Origin: Lentisphaeria bacterium UBA1776
GTDB taxonomy: Bacteria > Verrucomicrobiota > Lentisphaeria > Victivallales > Victivallaceae
NCBI GenBank assembly: GCA_002314605.1
Contig: DCGO01000049.1
Coordinates: forward strand, 18,138 to 56,524
DNA length: 38,387 nt
Reading direction: 5' to 3'
In this document: one piece after another, positions 25,255-33,329 of the stretch
Numbering within the stretch: position 1 is the first letter of the stretch
Layout of the letters: each line of letters opens with the position of its first letter
Program-made: the position numbers and the translations under genes
Notes under the pieces: generated by a model
What the model was told of the DNA's origin: nothing
The model's input: only the letters and a program-made list of their open reading frames with translations
The model's database searches: none

Positions 25255-25341
25255 TTCACGTTCCTCCATCAAGAAATTCGGCAATCCGCAAAAACATATA
25301 CGATACAATAGCGCGTCTATGGCGATTTTACAAGCGGCCGT

Positions 25342-25369
25342 TTGATATTTTACGCCTGCGTGCTATATT
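25342..25369 (+). promoter_or_regulatory. Extended -10 promoter for lepA-lepB
   Basis: TTGATA (25342-25347), 16 bases, then TATATT (25364-25369) with GTGC before it. The start site would be near 25376, which places an upstream in-frame TTG at the transcript end and supports the ATG at 25412 as the lepA start. Confidence 0.65.
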
Positions 25370-25411
25370 TATGAATTGAAAGTACGCAAACAATCGAGAG
25401 GTTTTTTCGGA

Positions 25412-27223
25412 ATGGCTCTCAGACACATCCGCAATTTCTGTATCATCGCCCATATCGACCATGGGAAATCCACTTTGGCCGACCGGCTTCTGGAATACAC
25501 CCATACCGTGGCCCAGCGGGACCTTCAGGAGCAGCTTCTGGACGGCATGGACCTGGAACGGGAACGGGGGATCACCATCAAATCCCACCCGGTCCGCATG
25601 CATTATACCGCCAAAGACGGGGAAGAATATGAACTCAATCTCATCGACACTCCGGGACATGTGGACTTTTCCTACGAAGTCAGCCGGTCCCTGGGGGCCT
25701 GCGAGGGAGCCCTGCTCCTGATTGATGCGACTCAGGGAGTCCAGGCGCAGACCGTGGCCAATGTCATGCTGGCCATGCATCAGGATCTCCGCATCATCCC
25801 GCTCATCAACAAGATCGATCTGCCCGCCGCCAATCTGCCCCTCTGTTTCGAGCAGATGGAGGAGGTCCTGGCCCTCCCCAGGGAAGAGGCCATGATGGTC
25901 TCCGGCAAGACCGGCGAAGGCGTTCCGGAGCTTCTGGAGGCGATTGTCAGGGAAGTTCCGCCGCCGGAACTTCCTCCGCATGATCCGGGCAGTTCCGCAC
26001 TGATCTTCGACTCCCTCTACGATGCCTACCGGGGAGTGGTTACCTATGTCCGGGTCCATCAGGGGACCTTTCGGCGGGGGACCCGCATCCGGCTCTTCAG
26101 CAATGATCTGGAAAGCGAAGTCAAGGAAGTCGGATTCTTCAGCCCCGAGATGAAGGCGGCGGAGGAGCTCGGTCCCGGCGAGGTGGGCTATCTTATTCCC
26201 AATATCAAGAGTTCCTCGGAGACCCGGATCGGCGACACGGTAACGGACGTCATGAAGCCGTGCAAAGAACCCCTGCCCGGGTTCCAGCAGGTGCGCCCCA
26301 TGGTGTTCAGCGGCATCTACCCCATCGACACGGCGGATTATAATCAGCTGAAGTTCTCCATGGGGAAGCTCCAGCTGAACGATGCGGCATTCTTCTATCA
26401 GGCGGAATCCTCCGCCGCACTGGGCTTCGGGTTCCGCTGCGGATTTTTGGGACTGCTGCACATGGAGATCATCCAGGAGCGTCTCCGGCGGGAATACAAT
26501 ATGGACATCATCGCCACCTACCCCAGCGTGATTTACCACGTTTTCATGCGGGACGGCGAAATGCTGGAGATCGACAACCCCGTCCGGCTCCCGGACCCGG
26601 CGGCCATCGACCGCATTGAGGAACCGCTGATCAAGGCAAGACTGATGCTGCCGGTCGCCTACATCGGCGATGTGATGAATCTGGTCATGAGCAAACGGGG
26701 GATCTGCACCAACACCGATTCGGTGGATGCCGGACACGTCATCATCACCGCCGTCATCCCCATGCACGAGATCCTCATTGATTTTCACGACAAACTTAAA
26801 TCCATCACCCGGGGCTACGGCAGTATGGATTACGAGCCCTGCGGCTACCAGCCGGGCAAGCTCCTCCGGATGGATATTCTGGTCAACGGGGAACCGGTGG
26901 ACGCCTTCGCCTCCATCGTCCACGAGGACATGGCCCAGTACCGGGGCCGGATGATCTGCGAGCGGCTGAAGGATGTGATCCCGCCCCAAATGTTCCAGAT
27001 CGCCATTCAGGCGGCCATCGGCGGGAAGGTGATCGCCAGGGAAACCGTCCGGCAGCTGCGCAAGAACGTACTGGCCAAATGCTACGGCGGCGACATCACC
27101 CGCAAGCGGAAACTGCTGGAAAAGCAGAAAGAGGGCAAAAAACGCATGAAACTGATCGGCGAAGTCAACATCCCTCAGGAAGCTTTTGTAGCAGTGCTCC
27201 GCTCCAGCGAGGATGACCGATGA
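25412..27223 (+). CDS. lepA: Elongation factor 4 (LepA)
   Basis: LepA is a translational GTPase that acts on ribosome assembly and stalled elongation. The 603-residue protein has the usual length: HIRNFCIIAHIDHGKSTLADRLLE (G1), RERGITIKS (G2), DTPGHVDFSYEVSRSL (G3), NKIDLPAA (G4), then domain II, GFRCGFLGLLHMEIIQERL, and the LepA-specific C-terminal domain with CYGGDITRKRKLLEKQKEGKKRMK. The ATG at 25412 matches the family N terminus; the TTG 36 bases upstream does not. It ends in an ATGA overlap with lepB, a classic lepA-lepB arrangement. Confidence 0.97.
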   Translation: MALRHIRNFCIIAHIDHGKSTLADRLLEYTHTVAQRDLQEQLLDGMDLERERGITIKSHPVRMHYTAKDGEEYELNLIDTPGHVDFSYEVSRSLGACEGALLLIDATQGVQAQTVANVMLAMHQDLRIIPLINKIDLPAANLPLCFEQMEEVLALPREEAMMVSGKTGEGVPELLEAIVREVPPPELPPHDPGSSALIFDSLYDAYRGVVTYVRVHQGTFRRGTRIRLFSNDLESEVKEVGFFSPEMKAAEELGPGEVGYLIPNIKSSSETRIGDTVTDVMKPCKEPLPGFQQVRPMVFSGIYPIDTADYNQLKFSMGKLQLNDAAFFYQAESSAALGFGFRCGFLGLLHMEIIQERLRREYNMDIIATYPSVIYHVFMRDGEMLEIDNPVRLPDPAAIDRIEEPLIKARLMLPVAYIGDVMNLVMSKRGICTNTDSVDAGHVIITAVIPMHEILIDFHDKLKSITRGYGSMDYEPCGYQPGKLLRMDILVNGEPVDAFASIVHEDMAQYRGRMICERLKDVIPPQMFQIAIQAAIGGKVIARETVRQLRKNVLAKCYGGDITRKRKLLEKQKEGKKRMKLIGEVNIPQEAFVAVLRSSEDDR

Positions 27224-28449
27224 AATCTGTTTTTTTTGCATCCCTGCGGAAGAGAAAACAGCTGCGGAAGTTCCGGGAAGCCGTCGCACAGCTGCGGCAT
27301 GCCGATGACGACATTCTGCCGGAAAACATCCGGCTGGCCATGGACCGGCTGATCTCCGACGCCCGGACGGCAGAGAAAAAAAGGGACGTTGACGCCCTCC
27401 CCTGTCTGCGGGACCGGCTGGCCTTTCTGATCCCCCCGCAGCGTTTTTCCAGGATACGGGAATGGATGGATATTCTGGCGGTGGCCATGGCGGTGGCTTT
27501 CGGGATCCGGGGGCTCTTTTTGCAGCCATTCAAGATTCCCACCAGTTCCATGCAGCCGACCCTTTACGGGATCCATTACATGACGCCCGTCGGGAATTCC
27601 AACCCGTGGGCATTCCGGCTGCCGGGAATTTTGAGCGGACTCCTCTTCAGCACCCGGGACGCCGGCCTCACCATCCGGGAGTCCGGCACGCTGGATCCGG
27701 ACAGTCTGAGAATCGGCGGAAACGCATTTTTCGACAAGGTTCTGTTTGACATCGGTCCCCGCACCTATTCTCTCCCGGGGGCGCCGGCCAAAGTGGCGGA
27801 ATACAGCGGTCTGGCGGAAGATCTGCAGCGGACCTACCGTGCCGGCGAAGCGGTGACGGACGGCAGACTCTCGCTGGGGGACCACCTTTTTGTGGAACGT
27901 GTCATGATCAACCTCACCGGACTCAAAAGGGGAGATGTGACCGTCTTCTGCACCGAAAACATCTCGTCCCCGGACGGGACAAAACTGATGGACCAGTCGG
28001 GGTATTACTACATCAAACGTCTGGCCGGACTTCCCGGCGATACCCTGAAAATTGCGGGGGGGCAGCTTTTTGTGAAACCGGCCGGAAACCGTGAATTTCA
28101 CCGGATCCAGGATCTTGCGCCGGTTTTCGAAAAAGTTTACAGCATGCAGGGTGGGTATCAGGGACACACCAATTCTCCGGGTGACGAGCCCTGCGGCTAC
28201 TACCTCCGGACGGAGCAGGAGGAATTCACCGTCCCGCCGGATGAATACTTCATGCTGGGGGACAATACGAAATTCAGTTCCGACAGCCGGATATGGGGGA
28301 CGGTCCCCCGCCGGAACATCGTCGGTAAAGCCTTTTTCGTTTTCTGGCCCTTCTCCCGACGCTGGGGACTGGCGGACAGCAGGGAAGCCTATCCCGTGCC
28401 CACCGGGAAAAGCGTCCGGGGGACGTTCCCGTCCATGTATCTGCAGTAA
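27220..28449 (+). CDS. lepB: Signal peptidase I, long form
   Basis: This peptidase removes signal peptides from exported proteins at the outer face of the inner membrane. The 409-residue protein has a charged N-terminal cytosolic extension (about 1-80), one membrane helix (about 82-100), the catalytic Ser110 in IPTSSMQPTL, an insert of about 90 residues, then DHLFVERV, the catalytic Lys in YYIKRLAGLPGD, and the box E form LGDNTKFSSDSRIWG. E. coli LepB has 324 residues, so extra length sits before the helix and between the Ser and Lys boxes. The ATG overlaps the lepA stop. Confidence 0.93.
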   Translation: MKSVFFASLRKRKQLRKFREAVAQLRHADDDILPENIRLAMDRLISDARTAEKKRDVDALPCLRDRLAFLIPPQRFSRIREWMDILAVAMAVAFGIRGLFLQPFKIPTSSMQPTLYGIHYMTPVGNSNPWAFRLPGILSGLLFSTRDAGLTIRESGTLDPDSLRIGGNAFFDKVLFDIGPRTYSLPGAPAKVAEYSGLAEDLQRTYRAGEAVTDGRLSLGDHLFVERVMINLTGLKRGDVTVFCTENISSPDGTKLMDQSGYYYIKRLAGLPGDTLKIAGGQLFVKPAGNREFHRIQDLAPVFEKVYSMQGGYQGHTNSPGDEPCGYYLRTEQEEFTVPPDEYFMLGDNTKFSSDSRIWGTVPRRNIVGKAFFVFWPFSRRWGLADSREAYPVPTGKSVRGTFPSMYLQ

Positions 28450-28462
28450 CCCGGAGCAAATC

Positions 28463-29290
28463 ATGTCGTCGAAGATCGAACTCTATCTCCAGCGCATCGG
28501 CTATTCCGGCAATACCGGAATTTCTGCGGAAACTCTCCAGAACCTCCAGCGGGCCCATCTGAGCCATGTCCCCTACGAAAATCTGGATCTTCTGTACCGC
28601 CGGCCGGGGTCGCTGGAAATCGCCGAACTTTATCAGAAGATCGTACTGGATCGCCGGGGCGGATACTGTTTTGAACTGAACGGGCTTCTGGCATGGCTGC
28701 TGCGGGAACTGGGATTTCATGTCACGGAATATTTCGGCCGCTGGCTGCAGGGGGAAATTCCGCTGCCTCCCCGGCGGCACCGGGTGCTGAAGGTGAAGGT
28801 TTCCGGCCGGAATTTCCTTGTTGATGCCGGCATGGGAAGGGTCTGTCCGCTGGAACCGCTGGAACTCCAAGTGGGCGTGACTCAAACCCGGGAAGGGCAG
28901 GACTACCGGATCATTCTGCATGAAAATCTCGGGTTTGTGGTCCAGAACCGGATCGGCGGGGAATGGACCAATTACTACAGTTTTACCGAAGACCCTCACT
29001 GGACCGTGGATTTCCTGTACGTTCACTACTACTGCGCCCATCACCCGTCCTCGGTCTTCAACCGGGAACTCAAGGTGCATCTCTTCACCCCGTACGGCAG
29101 AAATTCCATCGCGGACATCCCGGACCCGGAAACCGGCAGGAAAAAACGCATTGCCCGGATCAGTCAGCCGGACAGTTCCGTGAAAACCATTTCCGTAGCC
29201 GGAGCGGAAGATCTGGACAGGATCCTGCGGACCCATTTCAACCTTCATGTCCCGCATGTAAAAGATCTGCCGTATCCTGAGCCCCGGTGA
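28463..29290 (+). CDS. nat: Arylamine N-acetyltransferase
   Basis: NAT enzymes move acetyl or other acyl groups from CoA to arylamines, hydrazines or amide-forming amines. The 275-residue protein shows the family triad: C69 in DRRGGYCFELNGLL, H106 in RRHRVLKV and D121 in FLVDAGMG; VPYENLDL (37-43) is the conserved N-terminal motif. The start was chosen at the ATG 13 bases after the lepB stop with GGAG in front; the upstream open frame is a shadow of lepB. Its stop codon abuts the stop of the DeoR gene on the other strand (TGATCA). Confidence 0.92.
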   Translation: MSSKIELYLQRIGYSGNTGISAETLQNLQRAHLSHVPYENLDLLYRRPGSLEIAELYQKIVLDRRGGYCFELNGLLAWLLRELGFHVTEYFGRWLQGEIPLPPRRHRVLKVKVSGRNFLVDAGMGRVCPLEPLELQVGVTQTREGQDYRIILHENLGFVVQNRIGGEWTNYYSFTEDPHWTVDFLYVHYYCAHHPSSVFNRELKVHLFTPYGRNSIADIPDPETGRKKRIARISQPDSSVKTISVAGAEDLDRILRTHFNLHVPHVKDLPYPEPR

Positions 29291-30016
29291 TCAGGGCACG
29301 ATCTCCGTCAGGATCTTGCTGAAAAAGCGGGGTTTGGCGATCTTAAACAGCCCTTCACGGTCGAATTTGCTGCGGTCCGCCAGAAGAAACCTCTGACCGG
29401 CGATCTGCAGGACCTTGATCAAAAGATCCGCATGGTGTTCATGGTTGGTGGTGACGTTTTCCTCCGTGACCCCGAATGCAGAGATGAATGCCTTGGAGAT
29501 ATTGAGATACTCCAGTTCCCGCAAGGTGGCCTGCCCCAGAAAGGCATTCAGCTGGATATCGTAGCCGCCGCCCAGGCCGATCAGAACATAATGGGCCGGA
29601 AACTTGTGAAATTCCTGCATGATCAGCACCGAATTGGTCACGATCGTCAGGTTGGAGAACAGGGAATTTTCCAGCAGTCTTGCAAGAAAATAGGTGGTGG
29701 TGGAGGAATCCAGAAAAAGGATGTCCCCCTCCTGGACTTCCTGCATGGCCATCTGCGCGATCATCTGTTTCCGGTTCTGGTTCCACTCAATGCGGTCCTG
29801 AAACGTCGAAAATGTTTTTTTACGGTCCCCTGCCGCCGTTTCGGGATAGGCGACCCCGCCATGCATTTTTGACAGCGCCCCCCTGGCGGCCAGTGCGGCA
29901 ATGTCCCGGTGAATGGTGGCGCTGGATACCTTGAATTTCTTCTGCAGATCCTCCATGGAACAGTATTTCACCTCTTTAAGGTGATCCAGAATCTGCAGGA
30001 TACGGACATTTTTCAT
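29291..30016 (-). CDS. DeoR-family transcriptional regulator of the sugar operon
   Basis: This is a 241-residue DeoR-type repressor. It has an N-terminal winged helix (residues 1-56, with SMEDLQKKFKVSSATIHRDI as the recognition part and RGALSKMHGGVA as the wing), and a C-terminal sugar-phosphate sensor domain with DSSTTTYFLARLL, TNSVLIMQEF and FLLADRSKFDREGLF. Such regulators usually release DNA when they bind a phosphorylated sugar. It is divergent from the seven-gene sugar operon, sharing a 204-base region with tandem repeats, so it most likely controls that operon and itself. An AAGGGGA ribosome site precedes the ATG. Confidence 0.9.
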   Translation of the reverse strand: MKNVRILQILDHLKEVKYCSMEDLQKKFKVSSATIHRDIAALAARGALSKMHGGVAYPETAAGDRKKTFSTFQDRIEWNQNRKQMIAQMAMQEVQEGDILFLDSSTTTYFLARLLENSLFSNLTIVTNSVLIMQEFHKFPAHYVLIGLGGGYDIQLNAFLGQATLRELEYLNISKAFISAFGVTEENVTTNHEHHADLLIKVLQIAGQRFLLADRSKFDREGLFKIAKPRFFSKILTEIVP

Positions 30017-30043
30017 GACAATCCCCTTTCGCTGACGAGCCGT

Positions 30044-30072
30044 ACATTACTCCTCAGAGTTCTCAATTTCAA
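30044..30072 (-). promoter_or_regulatory. Promoter for the DeoR gene
   Basis: On the minus strand TTGAAA (30072-30067), 17 bases, TAATGT (30049-30044), 28 bases before the ATG. Confidence 0.55.
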
Positions 30073-30080
30073 GGAGAGAT

Positions 30081-30120
30081 TTGATAATTTTTGATTATTT
30101 TTCATATTTTCTCATATATT
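30081..30120. repeat. Four phased 10-bp repeats, probable operator
   Basis: Four consecutive 10-base units read TTGATAATTT, TTGATTATTT, TTCATATTTT and CTCATATATT. Units 1 and 2 share 9 of 10 bases. The spacing of one helical turn and the position between the two divergent promoters fit an operator for the DeoR repressor or an intrinsically curved AT-rich enhancer of promoter use. Confidence 0.5.
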
Positions 30121-30145
30121 TACCGTTCATTCTCATTGACAGCGG

Positions 30146-30174
30146 TTGCAAAAAAGAGTGCTGCCATATATAGT
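30146..30174 (+). promoter_or_regulatory. Promoter for the sugar catabolism operon
   Basis: TTGCAA (30146-30151), 17 bases, TATAGT (30169-30174). The start site would be near 30181, about 40 bases before the GTG start with an AGGAGGA ribosome site at 30204-30210. A better -35 match, TTGACA (30136-30141), is too far (27 bases) from this -10. Confidence 0.65.
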
Positions 30175-30220
30175 AGCGCCATGGACGGAAGGTTAACCGG
30201 ATCAGGAGGAATTAAAAAAA

Positions 30221-31123
30221 GTGCATACCAAAGTTGATTTTGTCGGACTGGGATTCTGCAGCAACGATTATCTCTCGCTGCTGCCGGAAATCCCCATAGA
30301 CAGCAAAGTGCAGATGCTCCAGCACCTGGTGCAGGGCGGCGGTCCGGCGGCTACCGCCACCGTGGCGGCGGCCCGTCTGGGACTGAGCGCAGCCTTCATC
30401 GGCACGGTGGGGGACGATGAACCCGGCAAATGGATCCTGCGGGATTTCGAAAAAGAACAGGTGGATGTTTCCGGCATTGCCGTGCGTCCGGGGAGGACCT
30501 CTCCCCTCGCCTACTGCTGGATCGAGGCTCCTACGGGCAAGCGCAGTGTGGCCTGGACCCGGGGCGACACGGAGGAACTGCAACCGGAGGAAGTGCCCCT
30601 CGAACTGATCCGTCAGGCGAAAGTTCTTCATATCGACGGCCATAATCCCAAAGGGGCCCTTGCGGCCGTCAAAGAGGCCCGGAAACACGGGGTACTGGTG
30701 AATTTCGACGCCGGAACCCTGCGGGACGGCGTAAAGGAGCTTCTGCCTTACACCGATATTCTGATCGCCTCCGAAGCCTTTGCCCGGAGTTTCTCCGGAG
30801 AAAACGATCTGGACAAAGCCATTCTGGAGCTGAAGGAGACCGGTGCCGGAGTCACGGGGATCACTCTGGGCGAAGGCGGCTCCATGGTCTGGGACAACGG
30901 AAAAATTCTCCGGTGCCCGGCCTTCCTGATCAAACCGGTGGACACCACCGGTGCCGGAGACACCTATCATGCGGCCTTTGCGGTCCGGTATCTGGAGACG
31001 AAAGATCTGGCGGACTGCATGCGCTTCGCCTCTGCCGTGGCCGCGCTCAAGTGTCTGAAACTGGGCGGTCGGACCGGCCTGCCCCGCCGGGAGGAAGTCG
31101 AACTTTTCCTGAACCATCACTGA
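30221..31123 (+). CDS. PfkB-family sugar kinase, first gene of the operon
   Basis: This is a 300-residue ribokinase-fold kinase for a sugar or sugar phosphate. It has the substrate glycines QGGGPAATATVAAARLG (38-54), VGDDEPGK near 64, and the anion-hole/catalytic motif DTTGAGDT with base D247, then FASAVAALKCLKLGGRTGLP at the C terminus. From memory the GGGPAATAxVAAARLG and VAALKC...GGR-x-G-(I/L)-P blocks look close to E. coli YihV (6-deoxy-6-sulfofructose kinase), and the context also allows an IolC-like role. The start codon is GTG (30221), the only one supported by the ribosome site. It leads a tightly spaced operon. Confidence 0.9.
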   Translation: MHTKVDFVGLGFCSNDYLSLLPEIPIDSKVQMLQHLVQGGGPAATATVAAARLGLSAAFIGTVGDDEPGKWILRDFEKEQVDVSGIAVRPGRTSPLAYCWIEAPTGKRSVAWTRGDTEELQPEEVPLELIRQAKVLHIDGHNPKGALAAVKEARKHGVLVNFDAGTLRDGVKELLPYTDILIASEAFARSFSGENDLDKAILELKETGAGVTGITLGEGGSMVWDNGKILRCPAFLIKPVDTTGAGDTYHAAFAVRYLETKDLADCMRFASAVAALKCLKLGGRTGLPRREEVELFLNHH

Positions 31124-31136
31124 GGAGGAATATACG

Positions 31137-32510
31137 ATGGACAAAACGATGAAAGTGGTGTATCTGCCGCTCACCAAGGCGAACTGGACCAATGCGGAGC
31201 TGGAAAAGGCGCGGGAAAAATCCCGGGCGTTTCTGGCGGCCATTCCCGGCGTGACCGTGATCGGCGGAGACCGGATGATCGAAGACGAAGCCGGAGCCAT
31301 GTCGGCCCTGGAACGGTACAGAAAAGAGGGGGCGGATCTGGTGGTGGCCCATCTTCTCTCCTTTGCACTGGGGGTCGTTCTTCCCCGGTTTGCCAGAGCG
31401 CTGAATACCCCGGTGGTGCTCTGGTCCATCCCGGAACCGCCGCCCAACGGGGGCCGTCTCCGGGCGAATTCCTTCTGCGCGGCCAATATGAATTCCCACA
31501 TCCTTTATAAACTTTTCATCCCGTATTTCAACGTGTTCGGCAGCATCTCCGATGAAAATACGGCCAAAGAACTGACCCGGGCCGTCAATGTCACCCGGAC
31601 CCTCAAAAAACTGAAAGATCTCCGGGTGGGTTCCATCGGCGGACGGGTCCCGGGCTTCTTCACTTCCGATTACGATGAAATGCTGCTCCGCAACAAGATC
31701 GGGCCGGAGGTCATTCCCCTGACGACGCTGGAAGCCGTGGCCATGGCGAAAAACCTGGCCCCGGCAGAAAAAGAAGAAGCAAAGAAGCTTCTTCTGAAAG
31801 ACGCCAGTCTCCACGCCTTGGACGCTCCCGCGGACGCCCAGTTCGAGAAGTCCGCATCGTTTTTTGCCGCAGTCAGGGAGATGATGGATAAATACATGCT
31901 TGGCGCCGTCACCCTCCGCTGCTGGCCGGAAGTGATCGCCGACGAGATGTTCGGGATCACGCTCTGCTCCACCATCGGCCACCTGAACAACCACGGGACC
32001 CTCGCCGTCTGCGAAGGGGACGTTTATGCCGCCGTCATGCTGACTGCCCTCCGTGAATTGAGCGGCAAAGATGTTTTCTTCTGCGACCTCATCAAACTGG
32101 ACGGGGATTACGGTGTGGCGTGGCACTGCGGTGCGGCCCCATGCTCCCTCTGCAAAGAGGGGTTCAAGCCGGAGATCCGCCGCAGCTCCACCGTGGGCGG
32201 AGGCGGCGTCAAGGGCTGCGTATGCGAGTTTCCGCTGAAACCAGGAAGGCTCACCTTTGCCCGTCTGGGAGAGACCCGGGACGGCAGCGGCTTCCGCCTC
32301 CTCATCGCCACCGGCGAAGGGGTGGATACGGACCTTTTTGTCCGGGGCAATCCCCTCAAAGTCAAGTTCGACGCCGGCTGCGATGCACTGCGGAAGGAAC
32401 TTCTGAACAACGGCTGGGAACATCATTTCTCCATGGGCTATGGAGACATGACCGAAGAGCTGCTGGCCCTCGCCCGGGCGTTGAATATCGAAGTGACCCT
32501 CATTCAATAA
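31137..32510 (+). CDS. L-fucose/L-arabinose isomerase-fold sugar isomerase
   Basis: This is a 457-residue member of the FucI/AraA-like superfamily, shorter than FucI (591). These enzymes interconvert an aldose and a ketose with a divalent metal. The C-terminal domain shows likely metal ligands in the FucI order: E293 (VCEGDVYAA), D317 (FFCDLI) and H330 (AWHCGAAPCSL). The N-terminal half has the expected alternating alpha/beta pattern (ADLVVAHLLSFALG, TPVVLWSIPE). The substrate is not obvious; a sugar in which the usual 6-position differs is possible. Its Cys content near the active site (C331, C336, C339) is high. It follows the PfkB gene by 13 bases with GAGGAGGA upstream. Confidence 0.82.
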   Translation: MDKTMKVVYLPLTKANWTNAELEKAREKSRAFLAAIPGVTVIGGDRMIEDEAGAMSALERYRKEGADLVVAHLLSFALGVVLPRFARALNTPVVLWSIPEPPPNGGRLRANSFCAANMNSHILYKLFIPYFNVFGSISDENTAKELTRAVNVTRTLKKLKDLRVGSIGGRVPGFFTSDYDEMLLRNKIGPEVIPLTTLEAVAMAKNLAPAEKEEAKKLLLKDASLHALDAPADAQFEKSASFFAAVREMMDKYMLGAVTLRCWPEVIADEMFGITLCSTIGHLNNHGTLAVCEGDVYAAVMLTALRELSGKDVFFCDLIKLDGDYGVAWHCGAAPCSLCKEGFKPEIRRSSTVGGGGVKGCVCEFPLKPGRLTFARLGETRDGSGFRLLIATGEGVDTDLFVRGNPLKVKFDAGCDALRKELLNNGWEHHFSMGYGDMTEELLALARALNIEVTLIQ

Positions 32511-32534
32511 ATAAAGAGAAGAAAGGATTTCAAG

Positions 32535-33329
32535 ATGGCGGAGTTTCTTTTTCACCTGCGTCCCCAGGATGGGTACAACAACGTTTTCGATTATGGAGCG
32601 GCGGGGATGACCCTGACCCGTTTCGGGGTCCTGCAGCTGAAACAGGGCATGTCTTATGCCGGCAGCACCTGGGAAAATGAGGTCGCGCTGGTGCTTCTGG
32701 GCGGCAAATGCTCCGTGAAGGGCAAGGATTTCGATTTCAGGGAAGTGGGACTGCGGAAAAACGTCTTTGACGGCCCCCCACACACCGTCTATCTCCCCCG
32801 GCGCACCGCTTACACGGTGACCGGCATTACGGACGTGGATATCGCCGTCAACGAGGCCCCCGCCTCCCGGGATACCGCGAAACCCTCGGTCATCACTCCG
32901 GAGATGTGTCAGATAATGACCCTCGGCAGGGACAATTTCACCCGTCAGGCCACGGTCATGATCTCCGAAAAATTCGACTCCGAACACTTCTATATCGGCG
33001 AAGGGATGATCCCCTCCGGCAACTGGTCCGGCTATCCTCCCCACCGGCATGATTTCGATGATCTGCCCAATGAGGTGGATATGGAAGAAACCTACTTTTA
33101 CCGTTTCGATCCGGCCCAGGGATTCGGCATCCAGAAGGTCTATCTGCCGGACGGGTCCATCGACGAGACCTACACCGTCAAAAACAACGATACGGTGGCC
33201 ATCGCCAGGGGCTATCACCCTCTCTGCGGTGCGCCGGGATACCAGATGTATTACCTCTGGACCATGTGCGGCAAAGTCAACCGGGGGCTGATCTCCAGCA
33301 AGGATCCGGCCCACAGCTGGGTGAAGTGA
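32535..33329 (+). CDS. iolB: IolB-like 5-deoxy-glucuronate isomerase (bicupin)
   Basis: IolB converts 5-deoxy-D-glucuronate to 5-dehydro-2-deoxy-D-gluconate in myo-inositol breakdown. The 264-residue protein has the usual length and the C-terminal cupin metal site: SGNWSGYPPHRHDFDD (H170, H172), MEETYFYRFDPAQGFG (acidic ligand E184/E185) and RGYHPLCGAPGYQMYYLW (H228), plus the IolB ending DPAHSW. The family match is clear, but the rest of the inositol pathway (iolG, iolE, iolD) is not in the window, so the substrate could be another aldose or uronate. It overlaps the next gene by one base (TGATG). Confidence 0.85.
   Translation: MAEFLFHLRPQDGYNNVFDYGAAGMTLTRFGVLQLKQGMSYAGSTWENEVALVLLGGKCSVKGKDFDFREVGLRKNVFDGPPHTVYLPRRTAYTVTGITDVDIAVNEAPASRDTAKPSVITPEMCQIMTLGRDNFTRQATVMISEKFDSEHFYIGEGMIPSGNWSGYPPHRHDFDDLPNEVDMEETYFYRFDPAQGFGIQKVYLPDGSIDETYTVKNNDTVAIARGYHPLCGAPGYQMYYLWTMCGKVNRGLISSKDPAHSWVK

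Noticed and set aside
25261..25320. Zur-type operator in front of znuA
   Set aside because: The AT-rich stretch has no convincing long palindrome of the known Zur box form.
25376..25411. TTG start giving LepA 12 extra residues
   Set aside because: It coincides with the predicted transcript start, has no ribosome site and the extra residues do not fit the LepA N terminus.
25328..27529. 733-codon minus-strand frame opposite lepA
   Set aside because: Antisense shadow of a highly conserved gene.
30136..30141. TTGACA as the -35 box of the sugar operon
   Set aside because: It is 27 bases from the best -10 (TATAGT); the TTGCAA box at 17 bases fits better.
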